NCBI RefSeq assembly: GCF_039839785.1
Contig: NZ_JBDOQT010000001.1
Span: forward strand, 930,001 to 994,000
Origin: Pelagibius sp. CAU 1746
GTDB lineage: Bacteria; Pseudomonadota; Alphaproteobacteria; Kiloniellales; Kiloniellaceae
Direction of reading: 5' to 3'
DNA length: 64,000 nucleotides
How positions within the stretch are numbered: position 1 is the first letter of the stretch; every line of letters starts with the position of its first letter. Below the pieces are notes generated by a model. That model was not told where the DNA came from, made no database searches, and was given only the letters and a program-made list of their open reading frames with translations. Shown one piece after another: positions 34,985 to 42,914 of this stretch. The position numbers and the translations under genes are program-made.

Positions 34985-35167
34985 ATGAAGAAGACCCTTA
35001 CCGCCCTTATGGCCGCGGCTGGTGTCGTCGGCTTCGCGGGGATTGCCGCCGCGGAGTGTGCTGGCCATGTCCAGTCCGTTCAGAGCACCTCCAAACCGAT
35101 CGTTACCGCAGACGCCGAGCAGTCCACTCCGGTGACCACCACCACTACGACGACTGCTCCGAACTAG
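34985..35167 (+). CDS. small secreted protein with Thr-rich tail
   Basis: A 60-residue precursor: MKKTLTALMAAAGVVGFAGIAAAE signal peptide region, then a mature peptide of about 35 residues with a single cysteine (AECAGHVQS) and a poly-threonine end (TPVTTTTTTTAPN). The function is unknown. Its own palindrome upstream and strong terminator downstream argue for a real, separately regulated gene. The ATG at 34985 is chosen so that the signal peptide is complete. Confidence 0.7.
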   Translation: MKKTLTALMAAAGVVGFAGIAAAECAGHVQSVQSTSKPIVTADAEQSTPVTTTTTTTAPN

Positions 35168-35191
35168 GCGCGAGACCCCATGGACGTTACG

Positions 35192-35222
35192 AAAGGCCGT
35201 CCCTCTGGGCGGCCTTTCTCCT
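35192..35222 (+). terminator. rho-independent terminator after the small secreted protein
   Basis: AAAGGCCG, loop TCCCTCTGGG, CGGCCTTT, then CTCCTT. Perfect 8-bp stem with A/T ends, 25 bp after the stop codon. It may also serve the convergent DUF962 gene. Confidence 0.8.
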
Positions 35223-35269
35223 TAGGGGGGCTCCCAGGCGGAAAACAATCAGGCGAAAGCGAAGGAAGC

Positions 35270-35623
35270 TTATTCGCGCTCCTGGCGGCGCGCTGGCTGG
35301 CTGCGGCTTGCGGGCCGGCCGCCGGCCAACCATGTGAAGAGCATCCGGAAGTCGCTGATGAAGGACCACCAGGGGTGGGTGAAGGTGGCCGGCCGGTTGC
35401 GCTCGACGAAGGCGTGGGCGGCCCAGGCGAAGGCGTAGCCGCAGATCAGCCCGGCCGCCGCCAGACGCCAGTCGCCGGCGGCGACGGCTCCGGCGAGCAG
35501 GAAGAGGCCGAGGCAGGTGCCGGCGTAGTGCAGGGCGCGGGTCGCCGCGCGGCGGTGTTCGCCCAGATAGCGCGGCCAAAACTCGCGGTAGCTGCCGGAG
35601 CGGACGGAGGAGCTTCGAGTCAT
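35270..35623 (-). CDS. DUF962/Mpo1-like membrane protein
   Basis: A 117-residue protein with two hydrophobic helices and the DUF962 pattern: FWPRYLGEHRRAATRALHYAGT, then AHAFVERNRPATFTHPWWSF. Conserved histidines in HYAGT, AHAFVE and THPWW correspond to the iron ligands of yeast Mpo1, a dioxygenase in sphingoid base breakdown; bacterial members have unproven activity. The start is the ATG at 35623; a longer frame upstream runs antisense to asd and is not coding. Confidence 0.85.
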   Translation of the reverse strand: MTRSSSVRSGSYREFWPRYLGEHRRAATRALHYAGTCLGLFLLAGAVAAGDWRLAAAGLICGYAFAWAAHAFVERNRPATFTHPWWSFISDFRMLFTWLAGGRPASRSQPARRQERE

Positions 35624-35707
35624 CTCGGGGCCAAGGGTTTCAGAGCCGGCTGACGCCGGAGAAGCATAACAGCTGAAAATGCGAAAGGCATGAATAGGTA
35701 AGAGGAC

Positions 35708-36733
35708 ATGGGATACAAAGTAGCAGTAGTGGGCGCGACGGGCGCCGTCGGCCGCGAGATGATGAAGACGCTGGCCGAACGCGATTTCCCCATCGACGAC
35801 ATCGTGGCCCTGGCCTCCGAGCGCTCGGTGGGCAGCGAGGTCTCCTTCGGCGAGGACGATACCGTCAAGGTGCAGAACCTGGCGACCTACGACTTCAAGG
35901 GCACCGACCTGGTGTTCTCCTCGCCCGGCGCCAAGATCTCCGCCGAGTATTCGCCCAAGGCCGGCAAGGCCGGGGCCGTGGTCATCGACAACACCTCGCA
36001 GTTCCGCATGGACCCGGACGTGCCGCTGGTGGTGCCGGAGGTGAATCCCCAGGCCCTGGCCGGCTATGCCAAGAAGAACATCATCGCCAACCCCAACTGC
36101 TCGACCATCCAGATGATGGTGGCGCTGAAGCCGCTGCATGACCTGGCCAAGATCAAGCGCGTCGTGGTTGCCACCTACCAGTCGGTCTCGGGCGCCGGCA
36201 AGGAAGGCATGGACGAGCTGTTCAACCAGACCCGCGGCATCTACGTGAACGAGCCGGTGAAGCCCGAGCAGTTCACCAAGCAGATCGCCTTCAACGTCAT
36301 CCCCCACATCGACGTCTTCATGGACGACGGCTCCACCAAGGAGGAGTGGAAGATGGTGGTGGAGACCAAGAAGATCCTCGACCCCGCGATCAAGGTGCAC
36401 GCCACCTGCGTGCGCGTGCCGGTCTTCGTCGGCCACGCCGAGGCGATCAACATCGAGTTCGAGAACCCCATCGACGAGGACGCGGCCCGCGCGGCGCTGA
36501 AGGCCCAGCCCGGCTGCATCGTCATCGACCACCGAGCGGACGAGGGCTATGTCACGCCGCAGGAGTCCGCTGGCGAGGACAGCATCTATGTCAGCCGCAT
36601 CCGCAGCGACCCCACGGTGGAGCACGGCCTGTCGATCTGGGTGGTCGCCGACAACCTGCGCAAGGGCGCGGCGCTCAACGCCGTGCAGATCGGCGAAACT
36701 CTGGTGAACGATTACCTGAAGGTTCCTGCCTAA
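35708..36733 (+). CDS. asd: aspartate-semialdehyde dehydrogenase
   Basis: A 341-residue NADP enzyme at the branch to lysine, threonine and methionine. The N-terminal GATGAVGREMMKTLAERDFP binds NADP, and the catalytic cysteine is C131 in NPNCSTIQMM. Substrate arginine and histidine appear in RVPVFVGHAEAINIEF. It lies downstream of leuB and upstream of a LysE-type exporter, 66 bp apart on the same strand. dapF, also needed for lysine, is at 18587. Confidence 0.95.
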   Translation: MGYKVAVVGATGAVGREMMKTLAERDFPIDDIVALASERSVGSEVSFGEDDTVKVQNLATYDFKGTDLVFSSPGAKISAEYSPKAGKAGAVVIDNTSQFRMDPDVPLVVPEVNPQALAGYAKKNIIANPNCSTIQMMVALKPLHDLAKIKRVVVATYQSVSGAGKEGMDELFNQTRGIYVNEPVKPEQFTKQIAFNVIPHIDVFMDDGSTKEEWKMVVETKKILDPAIKVHATCVRVPVFVGHAEAINIEFENPIDEDAARAALKAQPGCIVIDHRADEGYVTPQESAGEDSIYVSRIRSDPTVEHGLSIWVVADNLRKGAALNAVQIGETLVNDYLKVPA

Positions 36734-36799
36734 CCAGGCCGGACGTTGCGCCGGGCACGCCGCTGCGCGTGCCCGGCAGTCTTTTTCGGAACAGAGGCC

Positions 36800-37423
36800 A
36801 TGACTTTCGATGCCTGGTCGGTTTTCCTGGCGGCGGCGGTGCTGCTGTGCCTTTCGCCGGGCGCCAACAACCTCATGGCGCTGACCAACGGCCTGCGCTA
36901 CGGCGTCGCCGCTTCATTGGTTGCGGTCGGCGGGCGCATCGCCGCCTTCGCGGTGATGATCGCGATCGCCGCCGTCGGCCTGGGCGCGGTGCTGGCGGCC
37001 TCCGAGCTGGCCTTCCAGGTCATCAAGTGGGCGGGCGTCGCCTACCTGGTCTATCTGGGCGTCAAGGCGCTGCGCGCCGGCGGCGGCGTTTCCTTCGGCG
37101 GCGAGGCTCCGGAGAAGACGTCTTCGCTGGGCGAGCTGGCGCGCAAGGAGTTCCTGGTCGCCGCGGGCAATCCCAAGGCGATCCTCATCTTCACCGCCAT
37201 CTTCCCGCAGTTTCTGGTGCCGGGCGAGCCGGCCCTGCCGCAGTTCGCGGTCATGGGCGCGACCTTCCTGGTGGGCGAGGTCTTCGCGGCACTGGTTTAC
37301 GTCGTCTCCGGCAAGTGCTTCGCGCCGCTGCTGCGCGATCGCGCGAGCTGGATGAACCGCATCACCGGTGGCTTGCTGCTGGCCGCCGCCGGCCTGCTCG
37401 CCGGCGCCAGCCGCCGGGCGTGA
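36800..37423 (+). CDS. LysE/RhtB family exporter
   Basis: A 207-residue membrane protein with about six helices. The family marker SPGANNLMALTNGLRYG sits near residue 20, the third helix is AGVAYLVYLGVKALRAG, and the family AGNPKAILIFTAIFPQF motif is intact. It exports amino acids or related solutes; the substrate is unknown. Its place right after asd would suit an aspartate-family amino acid, but this is only context. The ATG at 36800 is preceded by AACAGAGG. Confidence 0.88.
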   Translation: MTFDAWSVFLAAAVLLCLSPGANNLMALTNGLRYGVAASLVAVGGRIAAFAVMIAIAAVGLGAVLAASELAFQVIKWAGVAYLVYLGVKALRAGGGVSFGGEAPEKTSSLGELARKEFLVAAGNPKAILIFTAIFPQFLVPGEPALPQFAVMGATFLVGEVFAALVYVVSGKCFAPLLRDRASWMNRITGGLLLAAAGLLAGASRRA

Positions 37424-37447
37424 AGCCGAAGAAGGAACCATTCGGAC

Positions 37448-37789
37448 ATGGCCAAGAAGAACCCGCTGAAGCTCAACACCCTGCAGCTCAAGACCTTGAC
37501 GCTGCTGCAGCAGATGGCGCGCAGCCCCAACCATGCCCAGCCCGGCGACGAGGAAGGCAGCGTCTTCGTCTCCAACTTTCCGGCGGCCCACGGCGACCAT
37601 TTCCATGTCGGCGACGCCGTGGTGCTGGGGCGCGACGCCAGCGGGCTCGCCAACCCCAACGTCTTCGCGGTGCTGGAGCGCAAGGGCCTGCTGCGTTCCA
37701 TGTTCCCCATGGGGGCCTTGCTCACCGCCGAAGCCCTGGCCTACGACACCGGCCTGGCTGACAAGGTTCTGCACCGTTCCGACCACTGA
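37448..37789 (+). CDS. conserved small protein with His-rich centre
   Basis: A 113-residue protein of unknown function. It begins with LKLNTLQLKTLTLLQQMAR, an amphipathic helix, and the middle has AAHGDHFHVGDAVVLGRDA, whose closely spaced histidines could bind metal. I recall similar hypothetical proteins in Rhodospirillales but cannot name a family. It lies between the exporter and the phosphatase, all on one strand with short gaps. Confidence 0.7.
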   Translation: MAKKNPLKLNTLQLKTLTLLQQMARSPNHAQPGDEEGSVFVSNFPAAHGDHFHVGDAVVLGRDASGLANPNVFAVLERKGLLRSMFPMGALLTAEALAYDTGLADKVLHRSDH

Positions 37790-37833
37790 AGCGGTTTCCG
37801 AAGAACCGCCGTTCCGCTGAAAGAAGGCCGCGT

Positions 37834-38415
37834 ATGAAACCCATCGCTCTTTCCGTCCTGACCGTCTGCGGCGTCGAAGAACTGCCGGAGCACGCCGCAA
37901 GCAACGTGACCCATGTGCTGACGCTGATCGATCCCGGCTGGCCCGACATCGAGGCCTTCGAGGCTTTCGACGACCATCACCGCAAGATCATGAGGTTCCA
38001 CGACATCATCGATCCGGCCGAGGGCAAGATCATGCCGACACCCGAGCATGTCGCCGAGATCCTGCATTTCGGCGAGGAGCTGGCGGCCTCGCGCGATGCG
38101 CGGGAAGACGGCCATCTGCTGGTCCATTGCTACATGGGGGTGTCGCGTTCGACCGCGGCGATGCTGTCGCTGCTGGCGCAGGTCCATGCCGAGGACGCGG
38201 AAGAACGGATATTCGAACGCTTGAGGGAAATCCGGCCGCGGGCCTGGCCGAACTCCGTCATGGTCGGCTATGCCGACGAGCAGTTGGGCCGCGGCGGCCG
38301 CCTGGTCGCGGCGTTGAAGCGCCACTACGGCTGGCAGCTGAAGCGCGACCCGCGCTTCCATGACTGGATGGGCCAGCTCGGCCGCCACCGCGAAGTGGAC
38401 ATGGCCATCGCCTGA
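37834..38415 (+). CDS. dual-specificity/tyrosine phosphatase-like protein
   Basis: A 193-residue phosphatase. The P-loop C-x5-R is C99 to R105 in LLVHCYMGVSRSTAAMLSLL, and an upstream aspartate in FHDIIDP can act as general acid. The layout matches small bacterial proteins annotated as protein tyrosine or dual-specificity phosphatases. The substrate is unknown. It is the last gene of the asd-to-phosphatase string. Confidence 0.83.
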   Translation: MKPIALSVLTVCGVEELPEHAASNVTHVLTLIDPGWPDIEAFEAFDDHHRKIMRFHDIIDPAEGKIMPTPEHVAEILHFGEELAASRDAREDGHLLVHCYMGVSRSTAAMLSLLAQVHAEDAEERIFERLREIRPRAWPNSVMVGYADEQLGRGGRLVAALKRHYGWQLKRDPRFHDWMGQLGRHREVDMAIA

Positions 38416-38438
38416 CGCGGCGGCTGCGGCCTTCTCTC

Positions 38439-38490
38439 GCCGCCCGCTTTCTGCCGCCCGCTTTCTGCCATCCGCTTTCTGCTGCCTGCC
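38439..38490 (+). repeat. 14-nt tandem repeat, 3.7 copies
   Basis: GCCGCCCGCTTTCT occurs twice exactly (38439-38466), then with two changes (38467-38480), then as a partial copy. It lies between the phosphatase stop and the small secreted-protein gene. Confidence 0.85.
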
Positions 38491-38566
38491 GGGCCGCCGT
38501 TTCGGGTTATACTCCTTGCCGGGTCACGGAAACGGTTGTCGGGTTCTCACGAAGCGGGAGGCGGCG

Positions 38567-38896
38567 ATGTCCGTTCAGTCTATCGTAAGAAGCGTCTTCC
38601 TCGCCGTCCTCTTCGCCGTGCCGGCCTCTCCGGCGCTGGCCGACGCCATCGACGGCGACTGGTGCTCCACCACCGAGGCGGCGCACTTCAGCATCGCCGG
38701 GTCCATCATCGTCACCCCGGCGGGCACGCAGACCACCGGCGACTATCGGCGCCATACCTTCTCCTACGTCGTGCCGCCCGGCGATCCCGGCGCCGGCCAG
38801 GCGATTGCCATGCGCCAGTTGAACGAGGAGGAGATCCTGGTGTCGACCGAAGGCGGCGAGCCGGTGCTGTGGCGCCGCTGCCAAGTCGTGAGTTAG
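38567..38896 (+). CDS. small secreted protein of unknown function
   Basis: A 109-residue precursor with a signal peptide (VRSVFLAVLFAVPASPALAD). The mature part starts IDGDWCSTTEAAHFSIAG and ends ILVSTEGGEPVLWRRC; the two cysteines could form a disulfide bridging the beta-rich fold. Similar short proteins with an IDGDWC start are found in alphaproteobacteria without a known role. The ATG at 38567 follows GCGGGAGG. The stop codon lies inside a tandem repeat, so the C-terminus may vary. Confidence 0.72.
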   Translation: MSVQSIVRSVFLAVLFAVPASPALADAIDGDWCSTTEAAHFSIAGSIIVTPAGTQTTGDYRRHTFSYVVPPGDPGAGQAIAMRQLNEEEILVSTEGGEPVLWRRCQVVS

Positions 38897-38940
38897 GGGT
38901 CGTGAGTTAGGGGTCGTGAGTTAGGGGTCGTGAGCTGGGG
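38885..38940 (+). repeat. 14-nt tandem repeat, four copies, covering a stop codon
   Basis: GTCGTGAGTTAGGG is repeated exactly at 38885, 38899 and 38913, and with changes at 38927. The first unit encodes the last residues and the TAG stop of the secreted-protein gene; every exact unit repeats the same stop. A G-run follows the array. Confidence 0.9.
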
Positions 38941-38948
38941 GGGGGCGA

Positions 38949-39410
38949 TCACCCGACACGGTCCGCTTTGCGCAGTTTGAGCACTTCGTCGCCGCGTTTT
39001 ATGACGCCCGTCCGGCGCCAGCCGTATTTCTTGTAGAAGCCGGAAGCACGGACCGCCGGGTCGGGATTCGCGCCCAGCCAGATTTCGCTGTAACCGTTGT
39101 CGAACAGCCACTCCGTGACACGCTCCAACAGGGCTTTGCCGATGCCCCGGCCCTCGTGGCTGGGCCGGACCGCCACGACCTGGATCTCGCCGTTCGAGCG
39201 GTCGGCCATGGCGAAGCCGACCGCCCGGCCGCCGTCCTCGCAGAGCCAGCCGCGGACGTCGGCTTCCAGGCTCGCCGCCAGGGAGGCCGGGGTGATGCCG
39301 TAGCCCCGGTCCAGTTCCTCCAGGGTGATGGCGTTCTCCACCGTCGAGAAGCGCACGTCCAGCGCCGCGGGGATGTCGCCGGGGATCATCTGCCGAAAGG
39401 TGAGCGTCAT
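38949..39410 (-). CDS. GNAT family N-acetyltransferase
   Basis: A 153-residue acetyltransferase. The acetyl-CoA binding motif A is IQVVAVRPSHEGRGIGKALLERV, and motif B has GANPDPAVRASGFYKKYGWRRTG. The N-terminal FRQMIPGDIPAALDVRF is typical. The substrate is unknown. It follows pdxY with a 3-bp gap on the same strand, indicating a two-gene operon. Confidence 0.88.
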   Translation of the reverse strand: MTLTFRQMIPGDIPAALDVRFSTVENAITLEELDRGYGITPASLAASLEADVRGWLCEDGGRAVGFAMADRSNGEIQVVAVRPSHEGRGIGKALLERVTEWLFDNGYSEIWLGANPDPAVRASGFYKKYGWRRTGVIKRGDEVLKLRKADRVG

Positions 39411-39413
39411 GGA

Positions 39414-40265
39414 CTAGCAAGTCTCCACTGTGAACGTCCGCCGCGGGGTTTCCAGGCAGTCCTGGGCGGCGACGAGCTGCAGTTCCTCCTCGCCGGTCTC
39501 CAAGGTGGTCTCGAGCACCTCGAAGATCGCCGAGGCGGCCCGGCCCAGGGCCTCGGGCAGCGATCCGCTTTTCAGATAGAAGCCCAGGAAGAGAGCGGCC
39601 ACCGCGTCGCCGGCGCCGTTGGGCGTGATCGGCAGGCGCGGGCAGGCGACGCGCCAGGAGCCTTCCGCGCTCGCCGCCAGCATCGCCACTTCGCCCTCGT
39701 CCGCGGCAAGGCTGGTGATCAGCATGGCCTGCGGGCCCCGGCCCTGCGCGGGGGCCAGCAATCCCTCGGCGGCGGCGCGGATCTCCGCCAGGTCGCGAAG
39801 CTTCCGCCCGGCCAGGATCTCCAACTCGAAGAGGTTGGGGGTGACGACGTCCGCGGCGGGCAGGGCCTTGCAGGTCATGAAATCGGGCACGCCCTCGCGC
39901 ACGAAGAGGCCCTTGCCGTGGTCGCCCATCACCGGGTCGCAGGTCCATAGCGCCTTGGGATTGGCGGCGCGGATGCGGGCCGCGGCGTCGAGGATCACTT
40001 CCCCCAGGGCCGGGTCGCCCACGTAGCCGGACAACAAGGCGTCGCAGCGCGCCAGCGCCCCGCGCGCCTCCAGGCCGTCGATCACCCGGGCGATCTCCTG
40101 GGCGGCGAAGACCTGGCCTTGGAAGTCCGGGTAGCCGGTGTGGTTGGAGAACTGCACCGTGTGGACCGGCCAGACCTCGATCCCGAGGCGCTGCAGCGCG
40201 AAGACCGCCGCCGAGTTGCCGACATGGCCGTAGGCGACGTGGGACTGGATGGAGATCACGTTCAT
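39414..40265 (-). CDS. pdxY: pyridoxal kinase PdxY
   Basis: A 283-residue ribokinase-fold enzyme that phosphorylates pyridoxal in vitamin B6 salvage. It has the canonical start MNVISIQSHVAYGHVGNSAA, the FSNHTGYPDFQGQV substrate segment, DPVMGDHGKGLFV and the catalytic TPNGAGDAVAALF anion hole with its aspartate. The start at 40265 is chosen by this N-terminus; an upstream extension to 40403 has no similarity. It is transcribed ahead of the GNAT gene. Confidence 0.92.
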   Translation of the reverse strand: MNVISIQSHVAYGHVGNSAAVFALQRLGIEVWPVHTVQFSNHTGYPDFQGQVFAAQEIARVIDGLEARGALARCDALLSGYVGDPALGEVILDAAARIRAANPKALWTCDPVMGDHGKGLFVREGVPDFMTCKALPAADVVTPNLFELEILAGRKLRDLAEIRAAAEGLLAPAQGRGPQAMLITSLAADEGEVAMLAASAEGSWRVACPRLPITPNGAGDAVAALFLGFYLKSGSLPEALGRAASAIFEVLETTLETGEEELQLVAAQDCLETPRRTFTVETC

Positions 40266-40420
40266 CGGGCGCCTTTGCCTGCTTTCCGCCGGTTTGCGGG
40301 CTCCCGGCGGGCGGCAGCTTGCCACAGGCCGGCCATCGTTTATAGTCGCCTGTCGCGTTCGCAGGTGCGGAAAACGCGCCCGTGGGCGGCCGAACAAGAC
40401 CACGCTGGGAGATACCGCAC

Positions 40421-41299
40421 ATGACCGCCGCCAGCCCGCGCCGTTCCGTCCTCTACATGCCCGGCTCCAACGCCCGCGCCCTGGAAAAGGGCCGCAGCCT
40501 GCCGGCCGACGGCCTGATCCTGGACCTGGAAGACGCCGTGGCGCCGGACGCCAAGGAGACCGCGCGCGCGCAGATCGCCGCCGCGCTGAAGGAGGGCGGC
40601 TACGGCAAGCGCGAGATCGCCGTGCGGGTGAACCCGCTGGACAGCCCCTGGGGCAAGGACGACGTGAAGGCCATGGCGGCCTCCGGCGCCGACGCCATCC
40701 TGCTGCCGAAGGTCGAGACCGCGGCCATGATCCACGAGCTGGAAGCCTTGATGGACGCGGCCGGCGCGCCGGCGACCATGGGCATCCAGTGCATGATGGA
40801 AACCCCGCTCGGCATGCTGAACGCCCAGGAAGTGGCCGGCGCCTCCAAGCGCATCACCTGCCTGGTCATGGGCACCTCCGACCTGGTGAAGGACCTGCAG
40901 GCCGCGCACACGCCTGAAAGGCTTCCGGTGCTGACCAGCCTCGGCCTCTGCATCCTGGCGGCGCGCGCCTACGGTATCGCCATCACCGACGGCGTGCACC
41001 TGGACCTTTCCGACGACGCCGGCTTCGCCGCCTCCTGCCGCCAGGGCAAGGAACTGGGCTTCGACGGCAAGACGCTGATCCACCCCAAGACCATCGCCAA
41101 GGCCAACGAGGTCTTCGCCCCCTCGCAGGAGGAGATCGACTGGTCGCACAAGATCATCGCTGCCCATGCCGAAGCCACGGCGCAAGGCAAGGGCGTGGTC
41201 GTGGTCGACGGCAAGCTGATCGAGAACCTGCACGTGGAAAACGCCCAGCGCCTGGTCGGGCTCTCCGAGGCCATCAAGGAACTCGAGGCGGCGGCGTAA
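40421..41299 (+). CDS. HpcH/HpaI-CitE family malyl-CoA lyase or thioesterase (Mcl-like)
   Basis: A 292-residue TIM-barrel enzyme of the CitE family. Visible motifs: SVLYMPGSNARALEKGRSL, LILDLEDAVAPDAKETAR (metal and CoA site), VRVNPLDSPWG, CMMETPLGML (metal Glu) and FDGKTLIHPKTI. The sequence is closer to the Mcl2-type (3S)-malyl-CoA thioesterase of Rhodobacter than to Mcl1, but lyase activity cannot be excluded. Both act in the ethylmalonyl-CoA pathway or glyoxylate metabolism. The mesaconyl-CoA hydratase gene starts one base after this stop. Confidence 0.85.
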   Translation: MTAASPRRSVLYMPGSNARALEKGRSLPADGLILDLEDAVAPDAKETARAQIAAALKEGGYGKREIAVRVNPLDSPWGKDDVKAMAASGADAILLPKVETAAMIHELEALMDAAGAPATMGIQCMMETPLGMLNAQEVAGASKRITCLVMGTSDLVKDLQAAHTPERLPVLTSLGLCILAARAYGIAITDGVHLDLSDDAGFAASCRQGKELGFDGKTLIHPKTIAKANEVFAPSQEEIDWSHKIIAAHAEATAQGKGVVVVDGKLIENLHVENAQRLVGLSEAIKELEAAA

Positions 41300-41300
41300 G

Positions 41301-42374
41301 ATGTCGAAGAGCGATCCCAAAAACAATCGGGGCAATTTCTTCGAGGATTTCCGCCTCGGCCAGGTGCTGAAGCACGCCACGCCGCGCACCGTGACGGCGG
41401 GCGACCAGGCGCTCTACACCGCGCTCTACGGCGGGCGCTTCGCGCTGCAGTCCTCCGACGCCTTCGCCCAGGCCTGCGGCCTGCTCCAGGCGCCGGTCGA
41501 CGACCTGCTGGCCTTCCACGTGGTCTTCGGCAAGACGGTGCCCGACGTGTCGCTGAACGCCGTCGCCAACCTGGGCTATGCCGGCGGCCGCTTCCTGGAG
41601 CCGGTCTATCCCGGCGACACCCTGTCGAGCGAGAGCGAGGTGGTGGGCCTGAAGGAGAACTCCAACGGTAAGACCGGCGTGGTCTACGTGCGCAGCCGCG
41701 GCGTGAACCAGCGCGGCGCGGCGGTGATGGAGTACACGCGCTGGGTCATGGTGCGAAAGCGCGACGAGAGCGCGCCGGCGCCGGAGCCGGTGCTGCCGGA
41801 CCTGCCCGAGGCCGTGGCGCCCGAAGACCTCGCGGTACCCGAGGGCCTCGACTTTTCCAAGTTCGACATGTCGGCGGCGGGCAGTCCGCACCGCTGGGGC
41901 GACTACGCAGTGGGCGAGAAGATCGACCACGGCGACGCCATGACCATCGAGGAGGCCGAGCATCAGCTTGCGACGCGCCTCTACCAGAACACCGCGCGCG
42001 TCCACTTCAACCAGCACGTCGAAAGCCGGGGCCGCTTCGGCCGGCGCATCGTCTATGGCGGCCACATTATTTCTCTGGCCCGGGCACTGAGCTTTAACGG
42101 CCTGGGCAACGCGGTGAAGGTCGCCGCGATCAACGCCGGCAGCCACGCCGCGCCCAGCTTCGCCGGCGACACCATCTACGCCTGGTCGGAAGTGCTCGAC
42201 AGGCTGGAACTGCCGGGGCGCAGCGACCTCGGCGCCTTGCGCCTGCGCACGGTGGCGACCAAGGACCGCGCCTGCGCCGACTTCCCCTATAAGGCGGCCG
42301 GCGAGGGCGGCAAGCTGCGCTACGACCCGGCGGTGGTGCTGGATCTCGACTACACGGTGCTGCTGCCGCGCTAG
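41301..42374 (+). CDS. mch: mesaconyl-CoA hydratase
   Basis: A 357-residue double hot-dog MaoC-type hydratase. The start (NRGNFFEDFRLGQVLKHATP) and FHVVFGKTVPDVSLNAVANL closely match the Rhodobacter mesaconyl-C1-CoA hydratase as I recall it. The enzyme adds water to mesaconyl-CoA to give beta-methylmalyl-CoA, which a malyl-CoA lyase splits to glyoxylate and propionyl-CoA. Coupled to the Mcl-like gene directly upstream. This is the clearest sign that the organism uses the ethylmalonyl-CoA pathway for C2 assimilation. Confidence 0.92.
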   Translation: MSKSDPKNNRGNFFEDFRLGQVLKHATPRTVTAGDQALYTALYGGRFALQSSDAFAQACGLLQAPVDDLLAFHVVFGKTVPDVSLNAVANLGYAGGRFLEPVYPGDTLSSESEVVGLKENSNGKTGVVYVRSRGVNQRGAAVMEYTRWVMVRKRDESAPAPEPVLPDLPEAVAPEDLAVPEGLDFSKFDMSAAGSPHRWGDYAVGEKIDHGDAMTIEEAEHQLATRLYQNTARVHFNQHVESRGRFGRRIVYGGHIISLARALSFNGLGNAVKVAAINAGSHAAPSFAGDTIYAWSEVLDRLELPGRSDLGALRLRTVATKDRACADFPYKAAGEGGKLRYDPAVVLDLDYTVLLPR

Positions 42375-42394
42375 ATTCGGCGCGGCGTCACATG

Positions 42395-42483
42395 CTTCGA
42401 GACGGCGCTGGCGCGCCTCCTCAGTATGAGAGTCATGTGCAGGCCTCACCCTGAGGAGCGCTGCGCAGCAGCGCGTCTCGAAG
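42395..42483. repeat. dispersed inverted-repeat element with CTTCGAGACG arms
   Basis: Perfect 10-bp outer arms (CTTCGAGACG at 42395, CGTCTCGAAG at 42474), with partly matching inner arms (CTCCTCAG and CTGAGGAG). It lies 20 bp after the mch stop and could end its transcript. One arm of the same family is present at 16303. Such elements are common in alphaproteobacterial spacers. Confidence 0.7.
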
Positions 42484-42653
42484 GGTGTGATCCCGAGTCG
42501 CCCACACCGACATCTGGTGCGGTTTCGCGGCACGGCCACAAAATTTAGTTGAAACGGCAGAATCGCTGCTGTAATGAGTGAGGCGCCGGGTGCAGCGGGG
42601 GAGACCCCCGTTGCGGCGTACCCCGGAAGAGAGGGCACTACCCGACGCCTCAA

Positions 42654-42669
42654 GAGCTGGATCCAGCTC
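42654..42669. repeat. perfect palindrome GAGCTGGATCCAGCTC
   Basis: A 16-bp perfect inverted repeat next to the 42580-42650 stem domain. It has no unpaired loop, so as RNA it would form a shorter hairpin; as DNA it could bind a dimer. Confidence 0.6.
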
Positions 42670-42895
42670 AGCGTGATCGCGGCGGCGAGTGACTTCTTGA
42701 TCAGCATTCGCGCGCGGATACCGGGCCTGGCGTGACCGATAAAGCGCAGCGAGATCGCTGACCTCCCCGAAGGGAGCGAACCCACCCGGGCGGGCCGTTC
42801 GGCGCCTCCAGTTCCGACTTCCAGCGAACACCCCGGACCTTCCTTAAGAGGCAAGCCTCCGCGGGCCGGTTCGGGCCTGTCCGGGGCGCGGTTGG

Positions 42896-42914
42896 GATCC
42901 CGGGGGATCTTTTT
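42896..42914 (+). terminator. possible plus-strand terminator inside the structured region
   Basis: GATCC, loop CGGG, GGATC, then TTTTT. It is the only T5 tract in the region and would stop plus-strand read-through from mch. The stem is only 5 bp. Confidence 0.4.
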
